64,000 bases of DNA from Schizochytrium sp. TIO01 (taxonomy: Eukaryota > Sar > Bigyra > Thraustochytrida > Thraustochytriidae), in the NCBI GenBank assembly GCA_004764695.1, contig SMSO01000025.1:4070862-4134861 (forward strand), given 5' to 3'. The position numbers and the translations under genes are program-made. The notes below the pieces were generated by a model. That model made no database searches and was not told the origin of the DNA. It saw only the letters and a list, made by a program, of their open reading frames with translations. Shown here in pieces: positions 1 through 10,452 of the stretch (position 1 is its first letter; every line of letters starts with the position of its first letter).

Positions 1-812
1 TGTGGTTTTCGACAGGGGGAGGGTATACTCCAGACGAACCACTCATGTTGTACTCAGCTTTTATTTAATATTCAATATTACATGTATCTCCTTCTACAAG
101 TTGTTTGCCTTTTTCTGCAGTCAAGTGTACCTTGAAAAATAAATGACTATTGTCTGGCCTCAAAAGAAAAGTCTTTCCATTTTAGATGCAAATATGTTAT
201 TTGCATTCGGAAATTGTCGAGACAACGGAACACTCACATCTCTACTCCTGGGGCCTTCGAATATTAGCAGTTTTCGTCAAGTATTTATGTATTATCTGCT
301 CTGTTTAGATCTTACGCCAGTTTGCTGAGGATAATGCTGTAAAAAACATTAAAAACATTATCCAATCGAAAAACTATTCTCTTGCGCAGTTTTAAGTATA
401 TCATAGTAAATGCAAATGCTTTAGTTCGCGTTCGTCACTCGGAGTATTGGTTAATTGTTTTGACTTGGTTTTTCTATCCAAGTTAAAGAATATTTACTTG
501 GTACTTCTAACTAGGTAGTGAGAGCGTTCATCTTTTGAGTAAGGCAGGTAGTCTAGTGCAGCTACTCTAGCAAGTCTACTAGAGCTGAGCACGGAAATAA
601 TTTATCTTTATCGTTAATCATTTAGTAAAACAGAACGATACTTTTTTCTTTTTTTCTTTTTAAGAGCACACTGAGTCCAGAAAGCAGCCAGAAAAGAGGA
701 GCTTTTTTATTTTTTGCACATGTGAGTAACCGGATGATCTTGAATAAACTAATGATGTGCAGTTTAGTCAATAGAGAAGTTGTTTGGGAATTGTTTCATA
801 CAATAGCCATTT
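1..812. other. Intergenic, no gene seen
   Basis: AT-rich sequence leading into the tandem array. Open frames here are short and have no recognisable protein pattern. A pyrimidine-rich T/C run lies near 642-660. I see no RNA gene or repeat apart from the array that begins at 813. Confidence 0.6.
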
Positions 813-1836
813 TGCCCTCTTCTTTTCAAATTTATGGAGAAACCAAAGGTTTTCAAAATCATCAAGTTGGTTAGGTATCAATAAAATGTCCCACTTGCAA
901 TGTTTGGAAGTTGCATTGCCCTTCATCATAATGCAAATAACTTAAAACACATGCGCCCAAGTCGAGCGTGCTATGGAGCCCCTCACACGAACAAACTTTA
1001 AGTAAATGCATGGATATTGTTCGATCGGTTGAGATTAGAACTCAAGAAATCCTGGTTGTATAGTATCCTGCCCTCTTCTATTCAAATTTATGGAGAAACC
1101 AAAGGGTTTCAAAATCATCAAGTTGGTTAGGAATCAATAAAATGTCCCTTTTGCAATGTTTGGAAGTTGCATTGCCCTTCATCATAATGCAAATAACTTA
1201 AAACACATGCGCCCAAGTCGAGCGTGCTATGGAGCCCCTCACACGAACAAACTTTAAGTAAATGCATGGATATTGTTCGATCGGTTGAGATTAGAACTCA
1301 AGAAATCCTGGTTGTATAGTATCCTGCCCTCTTCTATTCAAATTTATGGAGAAACCAAAGGGTTTCAAAATCATCAAGTTGGTTAGGAATCAATAAAATG
1401 TCCCTTTTGCAATGTTTGGAAGTTGCATTGCCCTTCATCATAATGCAAATAACTTAAAACACATGCGCCCAAGTCGAGCGTGCTATGGAGCCCCTCACAC
1501 GAACAAACTTTAAGTAAATGCATGGATATTGTTCGATCGGTTGAGATTAGAACTCAAGAAATCCTGGTTGTATAGTATCCTGCCCTCTTCTATTCAAATT
1601 TATGGAGAAACCAAAGGGTTTCAAAATCATCAAGTTGGTTAGGAATCAATAAAATGTCCCTTTTGCAATGTTTGGAAGTTGCATTGCCCTTCATCATAAT
1701 GCAAATAACTTAAAACACATGCGCCCAAGTCGAGCGTGCTATGGAGCCCCTCACACGAACAAACTTTAAGTAAATGCATGGATATTGTTCGATCGGTTGA
1801 GATTAGAACTCAAGAAATCCTGGTTGTATAGTATCC
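813..1836. repeat. Tandem array, 4 copies of a 256-bp unit
   Basis: Four head-to-tail units begin at 813, 1069, 1325 and 1581, each starting tgccctcttc. The spacing is exactly 256 bp every time and the array stops abruptly at about 1836. By eye copies 2, 3 and 4 are identical. Copy 1 differs by a few substitutions near its start (tttcaaat for attcaaat, aaaggtttt for aaagggttt, ggtatcaa for ggaatcaa, cccacttgc for ccctttTgc). The unit has no long reading frame. The identity of the inner copies implies recent duplication or homogenisation. It is a satellite-type or locus-specific tandem duplication; the unit is too long, and spacers are absent, for a CRISPR array. Confidence 0.95.
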
Positions 1837-2342
1837 CTTGCTAGTACAAACTCAATTTGAAGCTGCTTAGAATTATACGTCAACCTCAAAGTCTTTCTCT
1901 CAAAGCCTACTATTACTTCTCTTCTATTTTTCACAGAGATTACATCCTCATGCTTTAAAAACTTAAGCAACTCTCTACCTGAATTTTATCCAGTACCCCA
2001 AAAGGAAACGACAAAAATAACCGTGCCACCAAATCGTACGTGTAGCTAGCTAGCTAGTTCGTGTATGGTTGTTACTACTTTAACTAATGGATAGTTTTCA
2101 TTCAAGTAACCCCAAGGATTAACCACTTCTATATGGGCATAGCGCCACGTAAACTAGATTGAGACGCAGTAAAAAAAAAGTCACTCAGCCTTTGCATTTA
2201 TTGTTGATACTGTTTTTCTACAATTTGTTGTTGAAATTTTAAACAATTAACGTTTTATAATTTAAAAAAGAAAAAAGAAAAAGAAAGTAAAAGTTTTAAT
2301 TTAATTAAAAAACAGTGGATTTACAAAAAGGTCAAACTTTAG
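1837..2342. other. Intergenic, no gene seen
   Basis: AT-rich spacer between the tandem array and the first tRNA gene. It has a short ctag/gctagctagctag stretch near 2045-2056 and an A-rich segment near 2260-2290. Nothing else is supported. Confidence 0.6.
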
Positions 2343-2413
2343 TTCTCCTACGCGGAATCGAACCACGGTTGTCAGAGTCAGAGTCTGACATGCTACCATT
2401 ACATCACAGGAGA
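2343..2413 (-). tRNA. tRNA-Gln (anticodon CUG)
   Basis: Read on the minus strand, the acceptor stem TCTCCTG pairs with TAGGAGA (one G-T pair), followed by discriminator A. The D-arm contains AATGGTAGC. The anticodon stem TCAGA/TCTGA encloses a seven-base loop CTCTGAC, giving anticodon CTG for codon CAG. The T-arm is CGTGG-TTCGATT-CCGCG. All four arms fold, no intron is seen, and the 71-nt length is normal. It reads Gln codons in cytosolic translation. It is the first of three minus-strand tRNA genes within 850 bp. The T-rich strand just past the 3' end would serve as a Pol III terminator. Confidence 0.9.
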
Positions 2414-2654
2414 ATTTCTTCAGAGTCAAAAGCATCCAAAGGTATATTTATTTCCAAACTTCGAAGCCATACTTTCGATTTTATTGTAATTAAAAAATGT
2501 ATTATCTATCGAATAACTAGAATATATTCAAATTATCTTCTGCAAAGTAATAACCATTTTATATCAGTAGCAGAACATTAGTCTCCCGAAACCACAATGA
2601 TGCCGTTGGTTTCGTGAAGGAAAGTAGCGGATAGCAAATTCAAAAAAGATAATA

Positions 2655-2733
2655 TACTGTGAGTGGGACTCGAACCCACGCCCTTTCGGACCACGGCCTT
2701 AACGTGGCACCTTAACCGCTCGGTCATCACAGC
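2655..2733 (-). tRNA. tRNA-Leu (anticodon AAG)
   Basis: On the minus strand the acceptor stem GCTGTGA pairs with TCACAGT (one G-T pair), discriminator A. The D-arm region is TGACCGAGCGGTTAAGG, typical of class II tRNAs. The anticodon stem CCACG/CGTGG encloses loop TTAAGGC, giving anticodon AAG (codon CUU, and CUC after A-to-I editing). A long variable arm TCCGAAAGGGC and T-arm GTGGG-TTCGAGT-CCCAC follow. The class II variable arm and AAG anticodon agree on leucine. No intron is seen. Confidence 0.93.
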
Positions 2734-3116
2734 TCAAAAGTTAGCGAATTGAGCACAACATTAAAACTTCAAAAAATTTAATTTCAGAACATCAGTAAAA
2801 CAAACTTCTCAAAACTGCGAACTCGTACATAGCGTTTTTTTATCTAACTCTCTCGACATGCATTTCCTTTACTTTTCATTTCACTTTTTCATTATTAGTT
2901 ATTTTTTTTTAATTAAATAGAATAACTAGTTTCCTGGGGGGATGGAGAGTAAGTCTAGAACTCAAATCGAGAGCCCATGAACTTTATATCGCATTATCCA
3001 TAACCTCAAAAGAAATCTTTCAACTAAAAAGACACGTGCCGCTTGGTTTACCTTTTTGTATTTTCTAGCTGAAATAAGAGTAAAAAATACTTTGAGATAA
3101 AGCATCAAAAGAAAAA

Positions 3117-3188
3117 TTCCCAATGAGGGGATCGAACCCTCGACCATTTGATTAAGAGTCAAACGCTCTACCGCTGAGCTAACCGGGA
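3117..3188 (-). tRNA. tRNA-Lys (anticodon CUU)
   Basis: On the minus strand the acceptor stem TCCCGGT pairs with ATTGGGA (two G-T pairs), discriminator A, with a T-run just downstream that can terminate Pol III. The D-arm has TAGCTCAGCGGTAGAGC (A-box). The anticodon stem TTTGA/TCAAA encloses CTCTTAA, giving anticodon CTT for codon AAG. The T-arm is GAGGG-TTCGATC-CCCTC. Length is 72 nt with no intron. Third member of the co-oriented tRNA group. Confidence 0.94.
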
Positions 3189-4240
3189 TTCCTAATGGAG
3201 GATAACAGAGCTTCAATGCTCCTATTTCCCGACACAGAACTGCCCTAGTCGTCAACAAATATAACCATCACCATCACAATTAACTATTACCTTTGATTGA
3301 AATTTAACTTTAATAATAATAATAAATGGTAAACATACCTTGGTTTATTTTTTCAGGTCTCAAATGATCATTTTAGATGGCTACTGTAATTTAAGTACTA
3401 TGAGATTTGTTCATGATTCTCGGACTTCAATTGAGACTATTCTCCCCTCAACCATTGATCTAGTTTAGCGTATAGTTTGTAGTTTCCTGTACTTGTTTTG
3501 CTTAAATCTTGAGAAGATGATTGATCCGAGTTTTCAACGTAGCTTGTTTTCTAAAGTCTCTACCTTCTCCGGGTGGTATAGACGCTATGTTCTGCAGTAG
3601 AGAATAAGCTATCATAAATTGGATCAGAAAAACGATATTGGAAAGAAGCACTTGAGACCCTTCTACCCTTTTTCATTCACTCCAGTTATGGAGTTTGAAC
3701 ACTCTGCTCCATGAAAAGAGCAAGAGAAAGGTATGTAATTTTCAGCCGGTATAGAGCTGAGATCATTTCTAACGAAAATTTTAAAAGTTACACGCACTTC
3801 CCGTCAGAGAAGGATGCAGTTAAATGTTATGGAAATGTAAAATGTGATGCAAAGTTTGAACAAGAGCAACGGTTTTTGAGCTTTTAAGATGAAGGTGTGC
3901 TCCAAATGTAGATATGATGAGTCCGGCAAGGTACATGAGATCAGCTCATTGAGTAGTATGGTGCTTTTTTTTTTTCAGGATATGAATTGAAACACCACCA
4001 TAAGGCCTTTCTATTCGTATGGTCTGCCTAGCATTAGAAGATTCACAAATATAAATTTGAAGCGATCGCAACTCTTCTTTTTTAAATCATCAATAATGTA
4101 TGGGCTTGGATCATAAACGTAGCTCAATATAGTACTAGTATTGTTGTCTTCTACTTCATACAAAGAGGCTTACACGTTATGAAATGGGACTTGTCATTCA
4201 CGAAACCAACGTTACATTCTGCGTTTTGTGTGTGTTTCCG
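3189..4240. other. Intergenic, no gene seen
   Basis: AT-rich spacer between tRNA-Lys and the 3' end of the protease gene. It has a taataataataa run near 3312-3324 and a T-run at about 3966-3976. No supported gene. Confidence 0.6.
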
Positions 4241-5512
4241 CTAGGTACTGCGCTTAGTACAGCGTTTTTTCAAGGGCTTACTTTCATTCCACTGACAAGA
4301 CCAATCTGCTACACACGCCTCTTCATCTCGCTTGTATCGTTGGCATTTAGCAACAGTAGGGCGTAAGGTAGGAGCACTTGATGGCATTTGAGTTGATAAA
4401 GAGACACATGAATCATCACTCCACATGCATATACTACTGAATGAAGCCATTGTACACCACTCTTTTGTATCAAGAGCACTGCAATAGCCTTCCATACCAT
4501 CGATTGGGTTCGCTCTGCACTCACCTCCGATAAAGGTACATGCACTTCTGTTTTTCTCTTTGTTGCACCTCTTCTTAGTTTTTAGTTTCTTACATTTAGA
4601 CACCCGCGTATTGTATTCATCCAATAGTGTGCTTGTGCGCCCTCCTGAGTTGCTATCCCTTGCATAGATTTGGGCGTTTGGTACATGTTCAAGAATAAAC
4701 GATAAATAGTGCCGTACACTCGTGTACACCCCATAATAACCCTCTTCACCACAGCCGATGCCCCATGACACAATACCTTGTTGTACAGCATGGCTTTGGT
4801 TTGCTTCTATGAAATATAATGGACCTCCACTATCACCAGTGCAGGAGTCTTTGTTGCCGCCTCCGGCGCAGAGGTTTCCTTCTGTTACTGCAGTACCATA
4901 TACGTTTTGGCAAGATTCTAAGGATACTAAAGGAAGGTCTACGGAACGGAGTGTGTTCTCCATGGTGCCAGAGCCAAATTTGGTCGTTCCCCATCCACAT
5001 GTATTGGCTGCATTTCCAGCTATTTCTGTCTCTGCATCGTTGTTTAGCATCATGAGGTCAGACGTGGAGACATCAAATCCAGGATTTACCTTTATCAAAG
5101 CAATATCATTGTCGTTTCCTCCCCAATATTTGGGGTGAATAAATGCTGTGAAGTTTGCACTACTTTGCTTTCGCACTTGTGCTTGACCTGTGGAATCAAG
5201 CTTGTAGGCCCCGACCACAATCTTTGAAGGAAGTACCTCATACGGAAGGCAATGAGCAGCAGTGAGAAGCCAGTTGGAGTCAATTAATGTGGCGCCGCAT
5301 TCATGCTGCCCTTTAGTGTTCTGTAGCGAGGCCATCCATGGATAGGCAGTACCGGTTTTCTGTCCATTAATAATACGAGCTGTCACAGGGGTATCGGAGC
5401 CTATGATATTTAGTGTTGCATTGATGTTGTTGCTCGAGCTTGCGCTTTCCACTGACAAAAGCAGGTTTAGGACAACTACAAATACAGCTAGCCCAGCACG
5501 ACTTGGGTTCAT
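4241..5512 (-). CDS. Secreted trypsin-like serine protease (S1A) with Cys-rich tail
   Basis: A 423-residue chymotrypsin-fold peptidase that cleaves extracellular proteins, probably after Lys/Arg. Residues 1-24 form a signal peptide. The activation site is R46 followed by IING at 47-50. The catalytic triad is H87 (LTAAHC), D136 (DNDIAL) and S228 (GDSGGP). D222 lies six residues before the catalytic Ser, the trypsin S1-pocket aspartate, and the VSWG loop is present. The peptidase domain ends near 275. The tail, 305-423, has three cysteine-rich segments with nine-residue-like spacing (C-x8-C-x8-C-x6-C in the first two), a Pro/Ser/Thr linker and basic ends. Such tails are not part of ordinary trypsins. 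The start is an ATG directly before the signal peptide; no intron is needed. It converges on nothing: the next gene is 3.3 kb away on the other strand. The presence of triad and pocket makes an active enzyme likely. Confidence 0.93.
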   Translation of the reverse strand: MNPSRAGLAVFVVVLNLLLSVESASSSNNINATLNIIGSDTPVTARIINGQKTGTAYPWMASLQNTKGQHECGATLIDSNWLLTAAHCLPYEVLPSKIVVGAYKLDSTGQAQVRKQSSANFTAFIHPKYWGGNDNDIALIKVNPGFDVSTSDLMMLNNDAETEIAGNAANTCGWGTTKFGSGTMENTLRSVDLPLVSLESCQNVYGTAVTEGNLCAGGGNKDSCTGDSGGPLYFIEANQSHAVQQGIVSWGIGCGEEGYYGVYTSVRHYLSFILEHVPNAQIYARDSNSGGRTSTLLDEYNTRVSKCKKLKTKKRCNKEKNRSACTFIGGECRANPIDGMEGYCSALDTKEWCTMASFSSICMWSDDSCVSLSTQMPSSAPTLRPTVAKCQRYKRDEEACVADWSCQWNESKPLKKRCTKRST

Positions 5513-8500
5513 TGTCGCTCCTATTCACCAAATTCACCCTTTGCTCAGACCCTTTCCCTTTGCTGTGCCTGTACGTTGCAAGTAAGCACTTGGAGCTAAA
5601 ACAGCAGCCTGGAGAACCTAGATCTATGTTGAGAATGCGAACAACCCTGAGTAGAGTGTTGCCAGAGAACCCTTTTCGATCAGTTGATTTAGGCTTTGCC
5701 TCAGGTTTCCATCGGGAAATTAATCGCTTGGTTAGGTTAATGTCAAGCTCAGCTGTACTCGCTAGTGCCTACTTCTTGTTTGTGTTTGCTCGTCTGACTG
5801 TATGAGTCTCTCAAGTTGTTGGACTTTTGGGAGCCTTTTTATCAACGTAAGAAACGCTAGTAGTAGTACCTGTTAATATTTTTAATAGCTAGAGAAACAT
5901 GTAGAAATTTTTTAATGGTCTTGCTTTTGAAGCGCTACATACTATTAGCAGTATCTACCTCCCTTTTTCAAAGTTTTCTTTAAAAGAAACTACTAATAGT
6001 GATGATAATAAAGGTTCAAATATTTTCTTGTACCCGCACATGTACTAACGATCGAGATAACGTAAGGGTATTAGCTTTCGAAATTGACCCCCCTCCGCAC
6101 GCGCTGCAATGATCGGTCTTTCAGCCAGTCTCAGCCGCATTAGGCTTTATATAGCACCATTAGATATAGATTCTTTCACAAGGATGAAAGGATGATCCAA
6201 ACTTAGGTAGGCTCACAAGTTAGCGGTTGGCACTTATAGCTCAAAGCGTGTCTTTGGCTTTGAATAAGCTTGACTCTTTTTTTCCTTCTTTTTTTAAAAG
6301 TTTAAAATTGGAGGTGTCTAATAGTGATTGACAGACAGACAGACCGACTGACTGATCACCATGCAATCATGGCCTCGGCTAAGTGACTGGTAGATTGAAT
6401 AAGCTTGATGGCAATATCGGATTTTACCACTTTGTGAAGCGTCTAAGTATATTTGACTTTATTTTCTTATAATTAATTTGGTTTCCCTTTGAGGCACGTG
6501 CCAGTCTGTAGGCTTCCCACGCGCGGCATCAGGACTCGCAGGATAGTGGAGGTAGGTCTTTACGTAATGACTTATAAAAGTAACCAAGGCCGTCGTAGAC
6601 ATGCCATCGATGCTGTCTCAACTTCCGTTAATGTTCTTTCTTGGCTGTCGCAACTGCTAAGGACTTATGTAGCAGAAATTTTATAGGTAGTTAGTCGATA
6701 CTACATAAAGCCTTTAAAAAAAAAAAAAAAAGGTCTAGGGAGAGGCAGGTACGGTGTTAGAGCTGGGTTTTGTCTCGCCTGCTTGGATAGGCTCGTTGGA
6801 AGGCTGGCTTGCTGCTTTGAGCTTGCAGTGAACAGGCGTGGTTCATGATGCCCCTCGCGGAGCTTCATTTGGCACTGGAGGGTTTGATCAAGTTGATGGG
6901 CCTCAATGCTGAGTTTGGGTGGCTGTGACTAATTCTTTTAAGCTAAGTAATTATAATTAAACTCACTAACCTGAAGTTTTAAAAAAAATGCCCTCTCTAG
7001 GTCACAACTGAAATTGGTGGTAGCCTACTTGAAGTTTGTCTCCTTTTTGAACTGGTACAGTCCACATATATACTACCTAGGCAGTTCTGGGTGAAAGTCA
7101 CAAAACTGGAGGTGATAGGAAGTTAACTTGAATTATGTATCATCCTTAAGTTTTAAAAGCATTACAGTTGAGTGTGACTAACCAGCAATAGCATTATGTG
7201 TTGCTGACTCTTTGTTCAAAGACTACATACTTGAACTTTTTCATACTTCAAAGGTCAGATGTACATCCTATTGGAAACAAATAGCTATTGTTAGGCACTG
7301 CACCATGTAAGATGGTAGATAACTCTTACCAGTTAAGGCTATTCGCATTTATCCTTTACCACTACTAGAGTAAAAACTCGAGTACATAGGTAGGTAGAAG
7401 GTAGGCCTAATACTTAGTTTGTAACCTTGACAAAGCAGCACGTCACGGTGTTTTAATCTTTTAACTTGATTAGAAAAACTCAAGCCGAAATAACTACTCA
7501 AGGGATGCTGATCATGGCAGCATGCACTGCATAGGAAGTAGATTGCCAGAACATATTCGCTGTCGCGTGTAAAGAAAAACAAATAAACCAGTATGCTTAG
7601 GTCTTGTAAATGGCACATTTGCCAAATTGCCATTAACTTGTCTGTTGTACGGATGAGGGCGAATCAGCCGAGAAGTGAGTCATTCGAGAAGAGTAATCAT
7701 AACAACTGAAGATGTTTCCGTATACATATAGGCTCGTAATAATATTATTTTTATTATTTATAATTTAATTTAAATTTAAATTAAATTAAAGAGTCAAACA
7801 AAATAGCAAAACAAAAATAATAATAATGCACTTGGAGTCGGCCAGTGTTCAGCTTAATGGAGTATTTATGATGGGAGATCGCCAAGGTACTGCAATGAAT
7901 TATTGTTTACATTATTTAGAGTCCTATCAGTTGAAAAAATAAAAGTTAACGTAAAAGCGTAAAATCGAGAATATTCTTGTATATATTTATGCTATGTTTA
8001 CCTTCGAGACAACTTAGACTTACTAGTACGCTTGCTTGTCTGCTGGATGTGCATGGATTGCACCGTACTCAAATGTATAAGATGGCTGCAGTCACCTTCA
8101 CCTTTTGAATCGTTGCATTCATTTCATCTGACTACTCTAAGGTTGATTTAAAGGAATTTTAAAATGTATCAATTTATTGTTGAACTTGTGTTCATGCAGC
8201 AAGCTATGACCTTGAGACGGATGCTGGATTTAGGCACTGTCTTGGTAGGACAAAAAATGCAAAAATGTAGCCTTTGTCACTTTGATTTGATTATTGGGAG
8301 ATACTTCTTCTTATGCAAGTTTCGCCATCTTCAACAAGTATAAACACCCACGAGAACTAACCACAACGTCATTGGATTAACTTCCTGAATAGGTTAACGC
8401 AAATCAAACGATTTATGTTATTCTTCCATGTATTACATATTCAAGTGAATTGCTCCTTTTCTTCTTTCCTCATTCCTTCTGCTTTTAATTTTTAAATCAT

Positions 8501-8781
8501 AAATTGATCCGTTACAGTACACACTAGGTATCTTGACAAGATGAGAATATGACCCTTGGATGGTTCCCAAAGGCTACGACCCCACACCAGACAAAGCCTA
8601 TTTTTATCATTCGAAAACTTATAACGTATGTGATGTATAATGTTCACTTCATTTGCCTGGCTGCCTTTGTCAATTGTCATTGTTGGAGCAGAGTGAAATG
8701 CAATACAAGATTAAATTACGCTGTGCATAAATAAGGCTTCATTGGGAAGCTGTACCGCGTGGTAGCCGCTGTGAGAGAAGC
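5513..8781. other. Long intergenic region between divergent genes
   Basis: About 3.3 kb between the protease start and the DUF389 gene start, so it must hold both promoters. It is AT-rich, with an A-tract at about 6716-6732, a short gacagacagacagac repeat near 6332-6346, and a perfect 28-bp AT palindrome at 7761-7788. Open frames of 35-65 codons occur (for example 6489-6686 from a non-ATG codon) but none has a recognisable pattern. No gene is called. Confidence 0.5.
7761..7788. repeat. Perfect 28-bp AT-only palindrome
   Basis: The stretch built from taatttaa/ttaaatta units reads the same on both strands for 28 bp. It can form a hairpin or cruciform. It lies in the spacer upstream of the DUF389 gene. 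Perfect palindromes of this length are rare by chance, although the AT-only composition makes it less unlikely. No function is implied by sequence alone. Confidence 0.85.
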
Positions 8782-10452
8782 ATGTCGCAGAGTGTTCGTG
8801 TTTTTGTTCATGTTCCTGCGATCTTCCGGCGGAGAGACTACGCTGATTGCGCTGAGCCAAATTTTGATGAGCAAGCATCCTCCAGTGAAGCCACTAGTGA
8901 AGCCACTAGTGAAGCCACTGCTGAGGCAGCTACATCTGAAGCATTTGCGCATGATCAAGAGGTAGCAAAACAAGTGCGAGAGTACATCACGGAACATCGC
9001 AGCCAAATTACTTTTGTAGCAGAGATTCCCCACAAGAACGGAAAAGCATTGTGGACTACATTTGTCTTTAGCTGCAAAAACTCATACGCCGAAACATGCT
9101 TAAATGACCTTGGAGTATTTGGCATTGGAGCACGAGCCAAGGGTATTGGTGTGATTACGGTATGTCCTATTCAGATTGAACGTGTTGGATCTACCCCAGT
9201 AAGTATTGGCAATAATGATGCGCAATCGCTTTTGGGCAGTGCGGTTACATGTCACACTGATGCATTGGATAAAAGCATTTCCTCAAGCTTTGTAGATGAT
9301 GACATGCCTGTCAAACTTCATTCGCTAAGTCCCCATATCGAGAATTTTGAAGACGAGAGCCATCAGACACAGCAAAAGCAAGATGGCTCCAATGACCCAC
9401 TCACCCTCGAATCTTACACTGCGGGATTTCGTGAGACCATTAGAGCGCGCATTGCCGTGGACAATGTAGTGGAGCTAATCAACGGAGCTGCTGAATTTAC
9501 GTTTGACTACATCATGTTGGTTCTTGTTGCGAGCACACTTGCTGCTATGGGCTTATTGAGCGACAATGCTGTGACCATTGTAGCCTCAATGTTAGTAAGT
9601 CCACTGATGGGGCCTATTTTAGCTGTTACTTTTGGTCTCACAGTTCAGGACAGAGATATGATCAAGCGTGGCTTAGTTGGTGAGATGGTTGGCCTCTGTT
9701 TAAGCGTCGTCATGGGCTTCTTCTGCGGACTATGTGCGATCCCTCTCATTGACCCAGAGCGACTTCCTACGGATCAGATGTGGTCGCGTACAACTACAGA
9801 TGCTTTGATTCTGGGCATTGCAATTGCGATTCCATCAGGAGTTGGTGTTGCTCTTTCTGTTCTTGGCAACAACACATCAAGCCTTGTTGGTGTGGCCATC
9901 TCAGCTTCCCTGTTGCCACCGGCAGTCAACACCGGTATTCTTTTTGCAATGTTAGCACTTGATGTGTTAAGCAAGAATGAGGGGAACGTTGTGTATAACG
10001 GTAACTCGATTACGCTTACGCGGGGGGATGTTAGCACAGGCGCTTTGTACAGCTTACTCCTAACCTTGTGTAATATTGTGTGCATTTGGATTTCTGGTGT
10101 TTTCATGTTTCGAATCAAGGAAATTACACCAGTTGGCAAGAAGAGCAATTTCTGGCGAGAATATATTCCAAAGACTCGGCAATTTAACGTTACTCTCTCT
10201 AGCTCTAGCTCCGAAGCTTCCAAGCTTCGTCAAGCGATGGGATCTTTTCTCGAACGCCAGCAGTCTATCAAAGCAGATCTCATTGCATCTGGGTCTCTCG
10301 GTACAACTGCATTTTCAAACACATTTGATTCTCTTGGAGCTTTGTGCGCCACGAGATCATCGAGTGCAGCTTCTGGCAAACCTTACGCTCGACTTTTCAA
10401 GAAATTCACAAAGATCGATTCTACCAAGGTGAAGCCTAGCACTTCTCTGTAG
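8782..10452 (+). CDS. DUF389 family multi-pass membrane protein
   Basis: A 556-residue membrane protein of the DUF389 family, found in bacteria, archaea and some protists; its biochemical role is not established. The core runs from about residue 215 to 455. It opens with an amphipathic segment and the signature ASTLAAMGLLSDN... SMLVSPLMGPILAVTFGL, followed by further hydrophobic helices (SVVMGFFCGLCAIPL, LILGIAIAIPSGVGVALSVL, VGVAISASLLPPAVNTGIL, LYSLLLTLCNIVCIWISGV), about six to seven membrane spans. Residues 1-130 are soluble and resemble the N-terminal alpha/beta domain seen before the DUF389 core (GIGARAKGIGVITV). Residues 33-52 are a Ser-Glu-Ala-Thr repeat encoded by near-identical 12-bp units at about 8890-8925. 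The C-terminus is Ser/Lys-rich and soluble. ATG start, no intron. The spans suggest a transporter or channel-like role, which is inference only. Confidence 0.9.
   Translation: MSQSVRVFVHVPAIFRRRDYADCAEPNFDEQASSSEATSEATSEATAEAATSEAFAHDQEVAKQVREYITEHRSQITFVAEIPHKNGKALWTTFVFSCKNSYAETCLNDLGVFGIGARAKGIGVITVCPIQIERVGSTPVSIGNNDAQSLLGSAVTCHTDALDKSISSSFVDDDMPVKLHSLSPHIENFEDESHQTQQKQDGSNDPLTLESYTAGFRETIRARIAVDNVVELINGAAEFTFDYIMLVLVASTLAAMGLLSDNAVTIVASMLVSPLMGPILAVTFGLTVQDRDMIKRGLVGEMVGLCLSVVMGFFCGLCAIPLIDPERLPTDQMWSRTTTDALILGIAIAIPSGVGVALSVLGNNTSSLVGVAISASLLPPAVNTGILFAMLALDVLSKNEGNVVYNGNSITLTRGDVSTGALYSLLLTLCNIVCIWISGVFMFRIKEITPVGKKSNFWREYIPKTRQFNVTLSSSSSEASKLRQAMGSFLERQQSIKADLIASGSLGTTAFSNTFDSLGALCATRSSSAASGKPYARLFKKFTKIDSTKVKPSTSL
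8885..8926 (+). repeat. In-frame 12-bp coding minisatellite in the DUF389 gene
   Basis: Three near-identical copies of agtgaagccact follow one another and a fourth begins with gctgag. They encode the repeated Ser-Glu-Ala-Thr part of the N-terminal linker. Because the unit is a multiple of three, copy-number change would alter linker length without breaking the frame. Confidence 0.8.

Noticed and set aside
813-1836. CRISPR-like array
   Set aside because: The repeated unit is 256 bp with no spacers between copies and the DNA is eukaryotic; it is a plain tandem repeat.
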